The position numbers and the translations under genes were made by a program. Under the pieces are notes generated by a model, which ran no database searches, was not told where the DNA came from, and saw only the letters and a list, made by a program, of their open reading frames with translations. Positions 35,613 through 44,149 of a stretch of 64,000 nt of DNA are shown one piece after another; position 1 is the first letter of the stretch, and each line of letters starts with the position of its first letter. This stretch comes from QZKY01 sp963666295 (GTDB taxonomy: Bacteria; Pseudomonadota; Gammaproteobacteria; Burkholderiales; Burkholderiaceae_D), in NCBI GenBank assembly GCA_963666295.1, contig OY762707.1:1550001-1614000 (forward strand), read 5' to 3'.

Positions 35613-35828
35613 AGTGGTTGCTTTAGTCAAGTTAATCTGGGATAATTCTTGATTCGGTTGATGTGACGAGTTTCATGTGAGCCGCGGGCCCTGGTGTTTT
35701 GTTTGTGCTTTGGGGTCGGGAGTTGTTTTATCTAGCCGGCAAATTAAATCTGATTTGCCAACGGAGCCAAAACTGATCGCCAGCCTGTAAGTGCGGGTTG
35801 TGTGTGTTAAGTTGGGAAAGAAAAAATT
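35613..35828. promoter_or_regulatory. 216-bp spacer between rpsQ and rplN, possible internal promoter
   Basis: This is the longest gap within the S10-spc stretch. It holds no gene. A weak promoter match is TTGCTT (35618-35623), 17 bases, GATAAT (35641-35646). It marks the boundary between the S10 and spc groups, which are separate operons in E. coli. Confidence 0.35.
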
Positions 35829-36197
35829 ATGATTCAAACTGAAAGCCGTCTAAGGGTGGCCGACAATACTGGTGCGCGAGAAGTGTTGTGTATCAAGGTG
35901 TTGGGTGGTTCCAAGCGCCGCTATGCGGGCATCGGCGATATTATCAAGGTGGCGGTTAAGCAGGCGACGCCGCGAGGACGAGTCAAAAAAGGCGAAATAT
36001 ACAACGCAGTAGTGGTGCGCACAGCCAAGGGTGTGCGCCGCCAGGATGGTGCGCTTATCAAGTTTGATGATAACGCAGCGGTGTTGCTAAATGCCCGTTT
36101 AGAGCCAATTGGCACGCGTATTTTTGGCCCGGTAACAAGGGAATTGCGAACTGAGCGTTTTATGAAGATCGTTTCGTTGGCTCCTGAGGTGCTGTAG
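35829..36197 (+). CDS. rplN: Ribosomal protein L14
   Basis: The 122-residue product lies at the subunit interface and is the target of RsfS silencing. MIQTESRLRVADNTGAREV and GVRRQDGALIKFDDNAAVLL are diagnostic. It is the first gene of the spc group after a 216-bp spacer. Confidence 0.98.
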   Translation: MIQTESRLRVADNTGAREVLCIKVLGGSKRRYAGIGDIIKVAVKQATPRGRVKKGEIYNAVVVRTAKGVRRQDGALIKFDDNAAVLLNARLEPIGTRIFGPVTRELRTERFMKIVSLAPEVL

Positions 36198-36207
36198 GGG
36201 ATTGCTC

Positions 36208-36525
36208 ATGTATAAGATCAGAAGAGATGACGATGTAATCGTCCTGGCAGGCAAGGATAAGGGTAAGCGTGGCAAGGTTTTGAGCCGCGTTTCGGCCGAG
36301 CGCGTTATTGTTGGGGGTGTCAATGTCGCCAAGAAGGCGGTGCGTCCAAACCCGGCGACTAATGATGCGGGCGGTATTGTTGATAAAGAAATGCCTATTC
36401 ATGTTTCGAATCTCGCGTTGTTCAATGCGGCGAAGGGTGCGAAGGATGGTGTGCGTTTCCAGGTGGTGGACGGCAAGAAAGTGCGCGTCTATAAGTCCAC
36501 TGGCGAAGTTGTTAAGGTGTTATGA
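36208..36525 (+). CDS. rplX: Ribosomal protein L24
   Basis: The 105-residue product is an early 50S assembly initiator with a KOW motif (VIVLAGKDKGKRGKVL). ATG at 36208 is chosen, with TAGGGG at 36195-36200, over an in-frame TTG at 36202. Its stop overlaps a possible rplE start. Confidence 0.97.
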   Translation: MYKIRRDDDVIVLAGKDKGKRGKVLSRVSAERVIVGGVNVAKKAVRPNPATNDAGGIVDKEMPIHVSNLALFNAAKGAKDGVRFQVVDGKKVRVYKSTGEVVKVL

Positions 36526-36527
36526 CT

Positions 36528-37067
36528 ATGGCTCGTCTACAGGAATTTTACAAAGATAAAATCCTTCCGGATTTGGTGGCGAAGTTTTCGTACAAGTCGC
36601 TGATGGAGGTTCCGCGCATTGCCAAGATTACCCTTAATATGGGTTTGTCTGAGGCGGTGGCTGACAAGAAAGTGCTTGAGGCAGCGGTAGCTGAATTGGC
36701 CAAAATTGCGGGGCAAAAACCGGTTGTGACGGTTGCGCGCAAGTCAATTGCGGGTTTTAAAATTCGTGATGGTTACCCGATTGGTTGTATGGTGACCTTG
36801 CGTGGTCAGCGCATGTATGAGTTTTTGGATAGGCTTATAACGATTGCTCTGCCGCGGACACGTGATTTTAGGGGTATTTCTGGTCGTTCCTTTGATGGTC
36901 GGGGTAATTACAACACCGGTATTCGGGAGCAGATTATTTTCCCTGAGATTGAGTACGACAAAATTGACGCTGTGCGTGGGTTAAATATTAGCATTACGAC
37001 GACAGCGAAGACTGATGATGAGGCGAGAGCACTCCTCACAGCGTTTAAATTTCCGTTTAGAAACTGA
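36528..37067 (+). CDS. rplE: Ribosomal protein L5
   Basis: The 179-residue product binds 5S rRNA in the central protuberance. ARLQEFYKDKILPDLVAKF and RDFRGISGRSFDGRGNYN are diagnostic. The ATG at 36528 is preferred to 36522 because AAGGTG (36514-36519) is at the right distance and the length then equals that of E. coli L5. The rplX-rplE junction is the classic S8 repressor site in E. coli; I did not identify the structure here. Confidence 0.97.
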   Translation: MARLQEFYKDKILPDLVAKFSYKSLMEVPRIAKITLNMGLSEAVADKKVLEAAVAELAKIAGQKPVVTVARKSIAGFKIRDGYPIGCMVTLRGQRMYEFLDRLITIALPRTRDFRGISGRSFDGRGNYNTGIREQIIFPEIEYDKIDAVRGLNISITTTAKTDDEARALLTAFKFPFRN

Positions 37068-37074
37068 GAGTGAC

Positions 37075-37380
37075 ATGGCAAAATTGTCTCTGATAAACCG
37101 CGAGCGTAAGCGCGCAAAGCTGGTTGAGAAGTATGCTGGCAAGCGCGCAGAGTTAAAGGCCATCATTGATGACCAAAGCAAAACCGAGGAAGAGCGCTAC
37201 GAAGCGCGCCTGAAATTGCAGGCGCTGCCAAGGAATGCGAATCCGACCCGCCAGCGAAATAGATGCGCGATTACCGGGCGCCCACGCGGCACTTACCGTA
37301 AGTTCGGTTTGGGTCGTAACAAACTGCGTGAGTTCGCCATGAGTGGTGAAATTCCGGGTATCACTAAAGCTAGCTGGTAA
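37075..37380 (+). CDS. rpsN: Ribosomal protein S14 (zinc-free form)
   Basis: The 101-residue long form lacks the CxxC pairs of the zinc-binding type. AKLSLINRERKRAKLVEKYA and RCAITGRPRGTYRKFGL are diagnostic. A GAG site precedes the ATG; the longer frame upstream overlaps rplE and is rejected. Confidence 0.97.
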   Translation: MAKLSLINRERKRAKLVEKYAGKRAELKAIIDDQSKTEEERYEARLKLQALPRNANPTRQRNRCAITGRPRGTYRKFGLGRNKLREFAMSGEIPGITKASW

Positions 37381-37394
37381 TAGGAGAAGAAACT

Positions 37395-37790
37395 ATGAGT
37401 ATGAGTGATCCTATCGCCGATATGCTGACGCGCATTCGCAATGCCCAAGGCGTACAAAAAAATGTTGTTACTATGCCGTCGTCAAAGGTCAAGGTGGCAA
37501 TAGCGCAAGTTCTGAAGGACGAGGGTTATATCGACGATTTTTCGGTTGCGGCAGAGGGCGGAAAAGCAGCTTTAACGATCGGTTTAAAGTATTACGATCG
37601 TCAGCCTGTTATCGAGCGTATTGAGCGTGTATCCCGTCCAGGCCTGCGAGTTTATAAAGGTCGAGATGAGCTTCCAAGAGTGATGAATGGCTTGGGTGTG
37701 GCGATTATATCCACGCCTAAGGGTGTGATGACTGACCGCAAAGCGCGCGTTACCGGGGTTGGTGGCGAAGTGATTTGCTACGTAGCATAA
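37395..37790 (+). CDS. rpsH: Ribosomal protein S8
   Basis: The 131-residue central-domain 30S assembly protein and, in E. coli, translational repressor of the spc operon. MSMSDPIADMLTRIRNAQ and GVAIISTPKGVMTDRKAR are diagnostic. AGGAGAAG precedes the ATG. Confidence 0.98.
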   Translation: MSMSDPIADMLTRIRNAQGVQKNVVTMPSSKVKVAIAQVLKDEGYIDDFSVAAEGGKAALTIGLKYYDRQPVIERIERVSRPGLRVYKGRDELPRVMNGLGVAIISTPKGVMTDRKARVTGVGGEVICYVA

Positions 37791-37800
37791 GGAGTTCAGC

Positions 37801-38334
37801 ATGTCTCGTGTAGCAAAAATGCCGATTACAGTGCCTGAAGGTGCGTCGGTTGCGGTCAATAACGGTCAGATTGAGGTGAAAGGCCCGCTGGGTGTTTTGG
37901 TGCAATCATTGCATGCCTTGGTCGCACTGGAAAACGAAGCGGGCGTATTGACTGTCGTGCCGACAGCAGAGACCCGTGAAGCGAATGCGATGTCTGGTAC
38001 GATGCGCGCCCTGATTAATAATATGGTGCAGGGTGTGACAAAAGGTTTTGAGAGGAAGTTGAATCTGGTTGGTGTTGGCTATCGTGCACAAGCTCAAGGT
38101 AATGCTTTGAACTTGTCGCTTGGCTTTTCGCATCCAGTGGTTCATCAGATGCCGGATGGTGTGACGTGTGTGACACCTACGCAGACAGAGATTGTAATCA
38201 AGGGCATTGATAAACAGCGCGTAGGCCAAGTGGCCGCAGAGGTGCGCGCATATCGCAAACCGGAGCCGTATAAAGGTAAAGGTGTGCGTTATGCGGAAGA
38301 AGTGATCAAGCTCAAGGAAACTAAGAAGAAGTAA
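37801..38334 (+). CDS. rplF: Ribosomal protein L6
   Basis: The 177-residue product with two similar alpha/beta domains near the sarcin-ricin loop. SRVAKMPITVPEGASVAV and the C-terminal YRKPEPYKGKGVRY are diagnostic. It follows rpsH by 10 bases. Confidence 0.98.
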   Translation: MSRVAKMPITVPEGASVAVNNGQIEVKGPLGVLVQSLHALVALENEAGVLTVVPTAETREANAMSGTMRALINNMVQGVTKGFERKLNLVGVGYRAQAQGNALNLSLGFSHPVVHQMPDGVTCVTPTQTEIVIKGIDKQRVGQVAAEVRAYRKPEPYKGKGVRYAEEVIKLKETKKK

Positions 38335-38346
38335 TAGGGGATGACG

Positions 38347-38709
38347 ATGAACAAGAAAGAAGCACGCTTGCGCCGCGGACGTCGTACCCGTGCGAAAATT
38401 GCAGAATTAAAGGCGACACGCTTGGCGATCCACCGTACCAATTCGCATATTTATGCCAACTTGATTGCGCCAGATGCGAACATTCTGGCATCAAGCTCAA
38501 CGTTGCAGCTAGATATTCGCCAAGAACTTGCCGGGAAGTCGGGTAGGGGCGGAAATGTTGAGGCGGCAGCACTGGTCGGCAAGAGCATTGCAGAGAAGGC
38601 GATTAAGGCAGGGGTAACAGAAGTAGCCTTTGATCGTTCCGGTTTTCGTTACCATGGCCGTGTAAAAGCATTGGCTGAGGCCGCGCGTGAAGCCGGTCTG
38701 AAGTTTTAA
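38347..38709 (+). CDS. rplR: Ribosomal protein L18
   Basis: The 120-residue 5S rRNA-binding protein. NKKEARLRRGRRTRAKI and VAFDRSGFRYHGRVKALA are diagnostic. ATG at 38347 is chosen because GGGG at 38337-38340 directly abuts the other ATG (38341). Confidence 0.97.
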   Translation: MNKKEARLRRGRRTRAKIAELKATRLAIHRTNSHIYANLIAPDANILASSSTLQLDIRQELAGKSGRGGNVEAAALVGKSIAEKAIKAGVTEVAFDRSGFRYHGRVKALAEAAREAGLKF

Positions 38710-38721
38710 GGAAGAGTCATC

Positions 38722-39240
38722 ATGGCAAAGATGCAACAAAAAATGCAAGGCGACAAGCCCGATGATGGTTTGCGTGAAAAAATGATCGCGATTAACCGTG
38801 TTACCAAAGTGGTAAAAGGTGGTCGTATCATGGGTTTTGCGGCCCTGACCGTGGTTGGTGATGGTGATGGCGGTATTGGAATGGGTAAGGGTAAATCCAA
38901 AGAAGTTCCGATTGCGGTGCAAAAGGCGATGGAAGAGGCGCGTCGCAATATGATGAAGGTGAGTCTTCGGAATGGCACGCTGCAGCATACGATTACAGGT
39001 AAGCATGGCGCTTCAAAGGTAATGATGATCCCTGCCAAGGATGGCACCGGGGTTATTGCTGGCGGTGCGATGCGTGCAATATTTGAGGTAATGGGCATTA
39101 CCAACGTAGTGGCGAAGTCTATAGGTTCTTCAAATCCATACAACATGGTGCGCGCGACACTGAATGCTTTACGTTCCATGAGTACGCCGGCAGAGATGGC
39201 CGCGAAACGTGGCAAGTCGATTGAAGAAATTCACGGTTAA
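38722..39240 (+). CDS. rpsE: Ribosomal protein S5
   Basis: The 172-residue product at the mRNA entrance, important for fidelity and helicase activity. The double-stranded RNA-binding fold and GGRIMGFAALTVVGDGDGGIG are diagnostic, as is AGVGITNVV-like text (MGITNVVAKSIGSSNP). Confidence 0.98.
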   Translation: MAKMQQKMQGDKPDDGLREKMIAINRVTKVVKGGRIMGFAALTVVGDGDGGIGMGKGKSKEVPIAVQKAMEEARRNMMKVSLRNGTLQHTITGKHGASKVMMIPAKDGTGVIAGGAMRAIFEVMGITNVVAKSIGSSNPYNMVRATLNALRSMSTPAEMAAKRGKSIEEIHG

Positions 39241-39250
39241 GGTGATGGCG

Positions 39251-39442
39251 ATGACTGATGCAGTGAAACAAACAGTGAAAATAAAGCTGGTTAAAAGTGT
39301 GATTGGTTCGCGCCAATCGCATCGTGATACGGTGCGTGGCTTGGGCTTGCGTAAATTGAACTCCGTTGCGGAGCTGGAAGACACAGCTTCTGTGCGCGGC
39401 ATGATTAATAAGGTTTCATATCTTGTTAAGGTGGTTTCGTAA
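39251..39442 (+). CDS. rpmD: Ribosomal protein L30
   Basis: The 63-residue product. KIKLVKSVIGSRQSHRDTV and RGLGLRKLN are diagnostic. Start ATG at 39251 has AAGGTG at 39239-39244; an upstream ATG at 39245 is too close to that site. Confidence 0.95.
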   Translation: MTDAVKQTVKIKLVKSVIGSRQSHRDTVRGLGLRKLNSVAELEDTASVRGMINKVSYLVKVVS

Positions 39443-39470
39443 AACGCGCGACTTCAGGATTGGAAAGAAA

Positions 39471-39902
39471 ATGAAATTAAATACAATTCAACCGGCAGAG
39501 GGTTCTAAGCGCTCAAAAATGCGCGTTGCCCGCGGTATTGGCTCAGGTTTCGGTAAGACAGCTGGCCGTGGTCATAAAGGACAGAAATCTCGCTCCGGCG
39601 GTTTCCATAAGGTGGGCTTTGAGGGTGGTCAAATGCCTTTGCAGCGCCGCTTGCCGAAGCGCGGTTTTAAATCAAAAATGGCGCTTTTCCGTGACGAGGT
39701 GCGTCTTTCTGAGTTGAATAAGCTTCCAGTTACAGATGTGGATATGCTTTCGCTCAGGCAGGCAGGCATCATCACTGGCAAAGTCAAAGACGTGCGCGTC
39801 ATTAAGGCAGGTGAAATCACCAAGGTTATAAACCTGAAGGGTATTGCTGTCACCAAAGGCGCCAGGGAAGCAATCGAAGCGGCTGGTGGAACGGTTTCCT
39901 GA
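39471..39902 (+). CDS. rplO: Ribosomal protein L15
   Basis: The 143-residue product. The Gly- and Arg-rich N-terminal extension (RVARGIGSGFGKTAGRGHKG) is diagnostic. ATG at 39471 follows GGAAAG; the longer frame overlaps rpmD. Confidence 0.97.
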   Translation: MKLNTIQPAEGSKRSKMRVARGIGSGFGKTAGRGHKGQKSRSGGFHKVGFEGGQMPLQRRLPKRGFKSKMALFRDEVRLSELNKLPVTDVDMLSLRQAGIITGKVKDVRVIKAGEITKVINLKGIAVTKGAREAIEAAGGTVS

Positions 39903-39923
39903 AAATAAAGCTGGAGCAATTAA

Positions 39924-41252
39924 TTGGCTACTAATCAACAAGCGGGAAAGACAGCTGTATCGGGTTTTCCTTGGGGAAGATTGTGGTATTTGCTGGCGGC
40001 CTTAGTGGTGTATCGAATTGGTGCCCATATTCCAGTTCCGGGGATTGATCCAAACCAATTGGCGTTACTCTTTAAGCAGAACCAGGGCGGCATATTGGGC
40101 ATGTTTAACATGTTCTCAGGTGGCGCCTTGTCTCGCTTCACCGTTTTTGCTCTGGGAATTATGCCGTACATTTCTGCGTCAATTATTATGCAGATGCTCT
40201 CGGTGGTTTCACCGCAGATGGAGGCAATGAAGAAAGAGGGTGAGTCTGGGCGCCGCAAGATAACGAAATATACGCGTTACGGCACGTTAGTGCTGGCCGC
40301 TTTTCAGGCTTTTGGTATTGCGGTAGCGCTGGAGTCTCAGCCGGGTTTGGTTATTGATCCTGGTATGGTTTTCCGGGTTACGGCAGTTGTGACCCTGGTG
40401 ACGGGGACGATGTTTCTGATGTGGCTGGGAGAGCAGATAACAGAGCGCGGTTTGGGTAATGGTATTTCGATCATTATTTTCGCTGGTATCGCTGCTGGTT
40501 TGCCTAGCGCTGTGGGCGGTTTGTTTGAGTTGGTGCGCACTGGTGCGATGAGCACGATTGTTGCCATACTTATCTGTTTGATTGTGTGTGCGGTCACCTT
40601 CTTTGTTGTCTTTGTTGAGAGTGGCCAGCGCCGGATTTTGGTTAATTATGCAAAAAGACAAGTTGGCAACAAGATTTATGGTGGTCAGTCTTCGCACTTG
40701 CCGTTGAAGTTGAATATGTCGGGTGTAATTCCGCCAATTTTTGCATCCTCGATTATTTTGTTTCCGGCAACCATTGCGGGTTGGTTTGCAACGGGCGAGG
40801 ACACAAGTGGAGTGGCGCGTTTTGTTAAGGATTTGGCAGCGTCTCTTTCTCCAGGAGAACCGATTCACGCATTGCTTTATGCTGCAGCGATTATCTTTTT
40901 CTGTTTTTTCTACACGGCTCTGGTCTTTAACAGCCGAGAAACCGCAGATAATTTGAAAAAGAGTGGCGCATTTGTTCCTGGCATTCGCCCGGGTGAACAA
41001 ACATCGCGTTACATAGATAGAATTTTGATGCGCTTGACGCTGGCAGGGGCGATTTACGTCACGCTTGTTTGTTTACTGCCAGAGTTTTTGATTGCCAAAT
41101 GGCGAGTGCCGTTTTATTTTGGTGGCACTTCTCTGCTCATTATTGTGGTTGTAACGATGGATTTTTTCGAGCAAGTAAACAACTACATCATGTCGCAGCA
41201 GTATGACTCGCTATTGCGTAAATCAAACTTCAAACCGCCATCACTGAGATAA
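39924..41252 (+). CDS. secY: Protein translocase subunit SecY
   Basis: The 442-residue product is the pore of the Sec translocon, with ten membrane helices. YRIGAHIPVPGIDP, GGALSRFTVFALGIMPYISASI (plug and TM2 region, quoted by its start) and RPGEQTSRYIDRIL are typical. The start codon is TTG at 39924, with GGAG at 39912-39915; no ATG lies nearby in frame before the conserved ATNQQAGKTAVSGFPWG text. infA, which often follows secY in betaproteobacteria, is not here. Confidence 0.97.
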   Translation: MATNQQAGKTAVSGFPWGRLWYLLAALVVYRIGAHIPVPGIDPNQLALLFKQNQGGILGMFNMFSGGALSRFTVFALGIMPYISASIIMQMLSVVSPQMEAMKKEGESGRRKITKYTRYGTLVLAAFQAFGIAVALESQPGLVIDPGMVFRVTAVVTLVTGTMFLMWLGEQITERGLGNGISIIIFAGIAAGLPSAVGGLFELVRTGAMSTIVAILICLIVCAVTFFVVFVESGQRRILVNYAKRQVGNKIYGGQSSHLPLKLNMSGVIPPIFASSIILFPATIAGWFATGEDTSGVARFVKDLAASLSPGEPIHALLYAAAIIFFCFFYTALVFNSRETADNLKKSGAFVPGIRPGEQTSRYIDRILMRLTLAGAIYVTLVCLLPEFLIAKWRVPFYFGGTSLLIIVVVTMDFFEQVNNYIMSQQYDSLLRKSNFKPPSLR

Positions 41253-41306
41253 GCGGTAAAGAAGTGGAACAAAATGTTAATTGCAAGAATCTGAAAGAGG
41301 CACAAA

Positions 41307-41420
41307 ATGAAAGTCAAAGCATCCGTAAAGCGGATTTGCCGTAACTGTAAAGTAATCAAGCGCAATGGCGTGGTTCGTGTAATTTGCACGGAGCCGCGTC
41401 ATAAACAGCGCCAAGGTTAA
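41307..41420 (+). CDS. rpmJ: Ribosomal protein L36
   Basis: A 37-residue product, MKVKASVKRICRNCKVIKRN plus the tail ending RHKQRQG. The zinc-binding set C11, C14, C27 and H32 is complete (the C+ form). It lies 54 bases after secY and 26 before rpsM. Confidence 0.96.
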   Translation: MKVKASVKRICRNCKVIKRNGVVRVICTEPRHKQRQG

Positions 41421-41446
41421 TTAACGTTATTGATTGAGGAATAACG

Positions 41447-41812
41447 ATGGCACGTATTGCAGGGGTGAATATCCCAAACCACAAGCATACCGTTATTGGC
41501 CTGACAGCCATATTCGGGATTGGTCGTACTCGCGCAAGTCAGATTTGTGCAGAGACAGGCGTAGAGGAATCCAAGAAAGTTCGCGATCTGACGGATAGTG
41601 ATCTTGAGAAACTTCGTGAGGCTATAAATAACCACATTATTGAGGGTGATTTGCGCCGTGAAGTTTCGATGAACATCAAGCGTTTGCTTGATTTGGGCTG
41701 CTATCGTGGCCTTCGTCATCGCAGAGGATTGCCTGTTAGAGGTCAGCGTACGCGTACAAACGCACGCACTCGCAAAGGCCCACGTCGTGCGGCACAATCA
41801 CTGAAGAAATAA
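41447..41812 (+). CDS. rpsM: Ribosomal protein S13
   Basis: The 121-residue 30S head protein contacting the P-site tRNA through its tail. ARIAGVNIPNHKHTVIGLT and RHRRGLPVRGQRTRTNARTR are diagnostic. It opens the alpha group. In E. coli S4 represses this operon at the rpsM leader; only 26 bases separate rpsM from rpmJ here. Confidence 0.98.
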   Translation: MARIAGVNIPNHKHTVIGLTAIFGIGRTRASQICAETGVEESKKVRDLTDSDLEKLREAINNHIIEGDLRREVSMNIKRLLDLGCYRGLRHRRGLPVRGQRTRTNARTRKGPRRAAQSLKK

Positions 41813-41854
41813 GCCGTTATTGGTTAGATAAGCGGAAAGATCAAGGAAATTATT

Positions 41855-42247
41855 ATGGCAAGAGCACAAGGCGCGCGTGCACGCAAGAAGATTAAAAAGA
41901 ACGTGCCGGAAGGCATCGTTCACGTACATGCCTCATTCAACAATACGATTATTACCATTACCGACCGCCAAGGTAATACCCTTTCTTGGGCAACGTCTGG
42001 CGGCGCAGGCTTCAAGGGGTCACGTAAATCGACTCCTTTTGCTGCACAGGTGGCTGCTGAGGCTGCTGGCCGAGTGGCGGTTGAGTGCGGTGTTAAAAAT
42101 CTCGAAGTGCGCATCAAAGGTCCTGGACCGGGCCGAGAGTCGGCAGTGAGGGCGCTAAATAACTTGGGTATCCGCATTACCGAAATTCAAGATGTAACGC
42201 CCGTTCCGCACAACGGTTGCCGCCCACCCAAGCGTCGTCGCATCTAA
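41855..42247 (+). CDS. rpsK: Ribosomal protein S11
   Basis: The 130-residue platform protein. IVHVHASFNNTIITITDRQG and VTPVPHNGCRPPKRRRI are diagnostic. The 42-base spacer upstream carries AAGGAAA before the ATG. Confidence 0.98.
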   Translation: MARAQGARARKKIKKNVPEGIVHVHASFNNTIITITDRQGNTLSWATSGGAGFKGSRKSTPFAAQVAAEAAGRVAVECGVKNLEVRIKGPGPGRESAVRALNNLGIRITEIQDVTPVPHNGCRPPKRRRI

Positions 42248-42290
42248 AATTTAGAAAACCGCCTTGAGATATAGGCGAATTTAAGTCCAC

Positions 42291-42312
42291 AGTCCTGATC
42301 ATATTCAGGACT
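42291..42312 (+). promoter_or_regulatory. Inverted repeat in the rpsK-rpsD spacer
   Basis: An 8-bp perfect stem (AGTCCTGA 42291-42298 with TCAGGACT 42305-42312) has a 6-nt loop. It lies mid-spacer, 56 bases before rpsD. No T-tract follows. It is a candidate regulatory or processing hairpin; a link to S4 autoregulation is speculative. Confidence 0.5.
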
Positions 42313-42368
42313 TGCGCTTGGTAGATCCATAGGTTTATCGGAGCGTTAACAGATATAAGGAAATTAAC

Positions 42369-42992
42369 GTGGCACGTTATACAGGACCAAAAGCAAAGCT
42401 GTCTCGTCGTGAAGGCACAGATCTCTTTCTCAAGAGTGCGCGTCGTTCTCTTGACTCCAAATGCAAACTCGATGTGAAACCAGGCCAACATGGCTTGCGT
42501 TCAGGTGCACGTACATCTGACTTTGGTAACCAGTTGAGAGAAAAACAAAAAGTTAAGCGCATGTATGGTGTGCTTGAGCGCCAGTTCCGCCGCTATTTTG
42601 CAGCGGCAGAACGTCGCAAGGGCAATACAGGTGATAACCTGATGCAATTGCTGGAGATGCGTCTGGACAATGTCGTTTATCGAATGGGGTTTGGCTCAAC
42701 ACGTGCGGAAGCACGTCAAATCGTGGGTCATAAATCGTTGATGGTGAATGGTGTAGTTGTAAACATTCCTTCATACCTTGTTAAAGAAGGGGATGTCGTT
42801 ACAATTCGTGAAAAGGCCAAGGGCCAGGCGCGAATCATGGATTCGTTGTCTTTGGCAGGGCAAATCGGCATGGCTTCATGGGTTGAGGTCGATCCAAAGA
42901 AAATGGAAGGTGTATTCAAGCGCATTCCAGATCGTAGCGAATTTGCGAATGACGTGAATGAGTCTCTGATTATCGAATTGTATTCCCGATAA
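42369..42992 (+). CDS. rpsD: Ribosomal protein S4 (zinc-free form)
   Basis: The 207-residue primary 16S-binding protein with a C-terminal S4 domain (RLDNVVYRMGFGSTRAEARQ). The N-terminal zinc-knuckle cysteines of the C+ form are absent. In E. coli it is the translational repressor of the alpha operon. Confidence 0.98.
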   Translation: MARYTGPKAKLSRREGTDLFLKSARRSLDSKCKLDVKPGQHGLRSGARTSDFGNQLREKQKVKRMYGVLERQFRRYFAAAERRKGNTGDNLMQLLEMRLDNVVYRMGFGSTRAEARQIVGHKSLMVNGVVVNIPSYLVKEGDVVTIREKAKGQARIMDSLSLAGQIGMASWVEVDPKKMEGVFKRIPDRSEFANDVNESLIIELYSR

Positions 42993-43082
42993 CCTATTTG
43001 CTCGCACCCCTCTTGCAGGGATTAGGACGAATCCATCAGCCTTATCGGCGTAACGAGTCGAGGGTATTGAAAAGGACAAAGC

Positions 43083-44060
43083 ATGCAAAACAATTTCTTA
43101 AAGCCGCGCATTATTAATGTTGAAACGTTGGGCCCGGGGCATTCAAAAGTGGAAATGGAGCCGTTTGAGCGTGGCTACGGACACACTTTGGGCAATGCCT
43201 TGCGCCGTGTTTTGCTTTCATCGATGACGGGTTATGCACCAACAGAAGTATCCATTACGGGTGTAGTACACGAGTATTCAACAATAGATGGTGTGCAGGA
43301 AGACGTTGTTGACTTGTTGTTGAACTTGAAGGGCGTCGTTTTCAAATTGCACGGCAGAGAATCCGTGAACTTGACGCTTAAGAAAGAGGGCAAGGGTCCT
43401 GTGCTGGCTTCTGATATTGGATTGTCGCATGACGTTGAGTTGGTTAATCCGGATCATGTGATCGCCAATCTGGCAGAAAACGGCAATCTTGAAATGCAGA
43501 TCAAGGTCGAGCAGGGACGTGGCTATGTGCCTGGTAACGTTCGCCGTCTGAGCGAAGATGCCAACAAGACAATCGGTAGAATTGTTTTGGACGCATCATT
43601 TTCACCGGTACGTCGGGTTTCCTATACGGTTGAAGCGGCGCGCGTTGAACAGAGTACAGATTTTGATCGCCTGATCATGAACATTGAGACGAATGGCGTC
43701 ATTTCGGCAGAGGAGGCGGTCAGACATGCGGCGCGCATTCTGGTTGACCAGCTAAGTGTATTTGCTGCACTAGAGGGAACAGAGTCTGCTTCCGAGGCAC
43801 CATCTCAAGTTCCTCCGGTTGACCCGACATTGTTGCGTCCAGTAGATGACCTTGAATTGACTGTTCGCTCAGCGAATTGCCTTAAGGCAGAAAGCATTTA
43901 CTATATTGGCGATCTCATTCAGCGTAGCGAGAACGAGTTGCTTAAAACTCCGAATCTGGGCCGCAAGTCGTTGAATGAAATTAAGGAAGTGCTGGCCTCG
44001 CGTGGCCTGACTTTAGGAATGAAACTGGATAACTGGCCACCACAAGGCCTGGAAAAATAA
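43083..44060 (+). CDS. rpoA: RNA polymerase alpha subunit
   Basis: The 325-residue product has the N-terminal dimerisation domain (MEPFERGYGHTLGNALRRVL) and the C-terminal domain (about 245-325), which binds UP elements and activators (LKAESIYYIGDLIQRSENEL, LGRKSLNEIKEVLASRGL). The length is normal. Its place between rpsD and rplQ is universal in proteobacteria. Confidence 0.99.
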   Translation: MQNNFLKPRIINVETLGPGHSKVEMEPFERGYGHTLGNALRRVLLSSMTGYAPTEVSITGVVHEYSTIDGVQEDVVDLLLNLKGVVFKLHGRESVNLTLKKEGKGPVLASDIGLSHDVELVNPDHVIANLAENGNLEMQIKVEQGRGYVPGNVRRLSEDANKTIGRIVLDASFSPVRRVSYTVEAARVEQSTDFDRLIMNIETNGVISAEEAVRHAARILVDQLSVFAALEGTESASEAPSQVPPVDPTLLRPVDDLELTVRSANCLKAESIYYIGDLIQRSENELLKTPNLGRKSLNEIKEVLASRGLTLGMKLDNWPPQGLEK

Positions 44061-44149
44061 TTTATTGTCACTTATACCGGCCCGCGTCACGTCCCTAGTC
44101 GTTGACGATAGAAGAGCTGGATCTAAAATTACTGTGTAAAGGAAATATC

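Noticed and set aside
40287..41000. 237-codon minus-strand open frame
   Set aside because: Antisense to secY; composition is Arg/Asn/Thr-rich without domain features.
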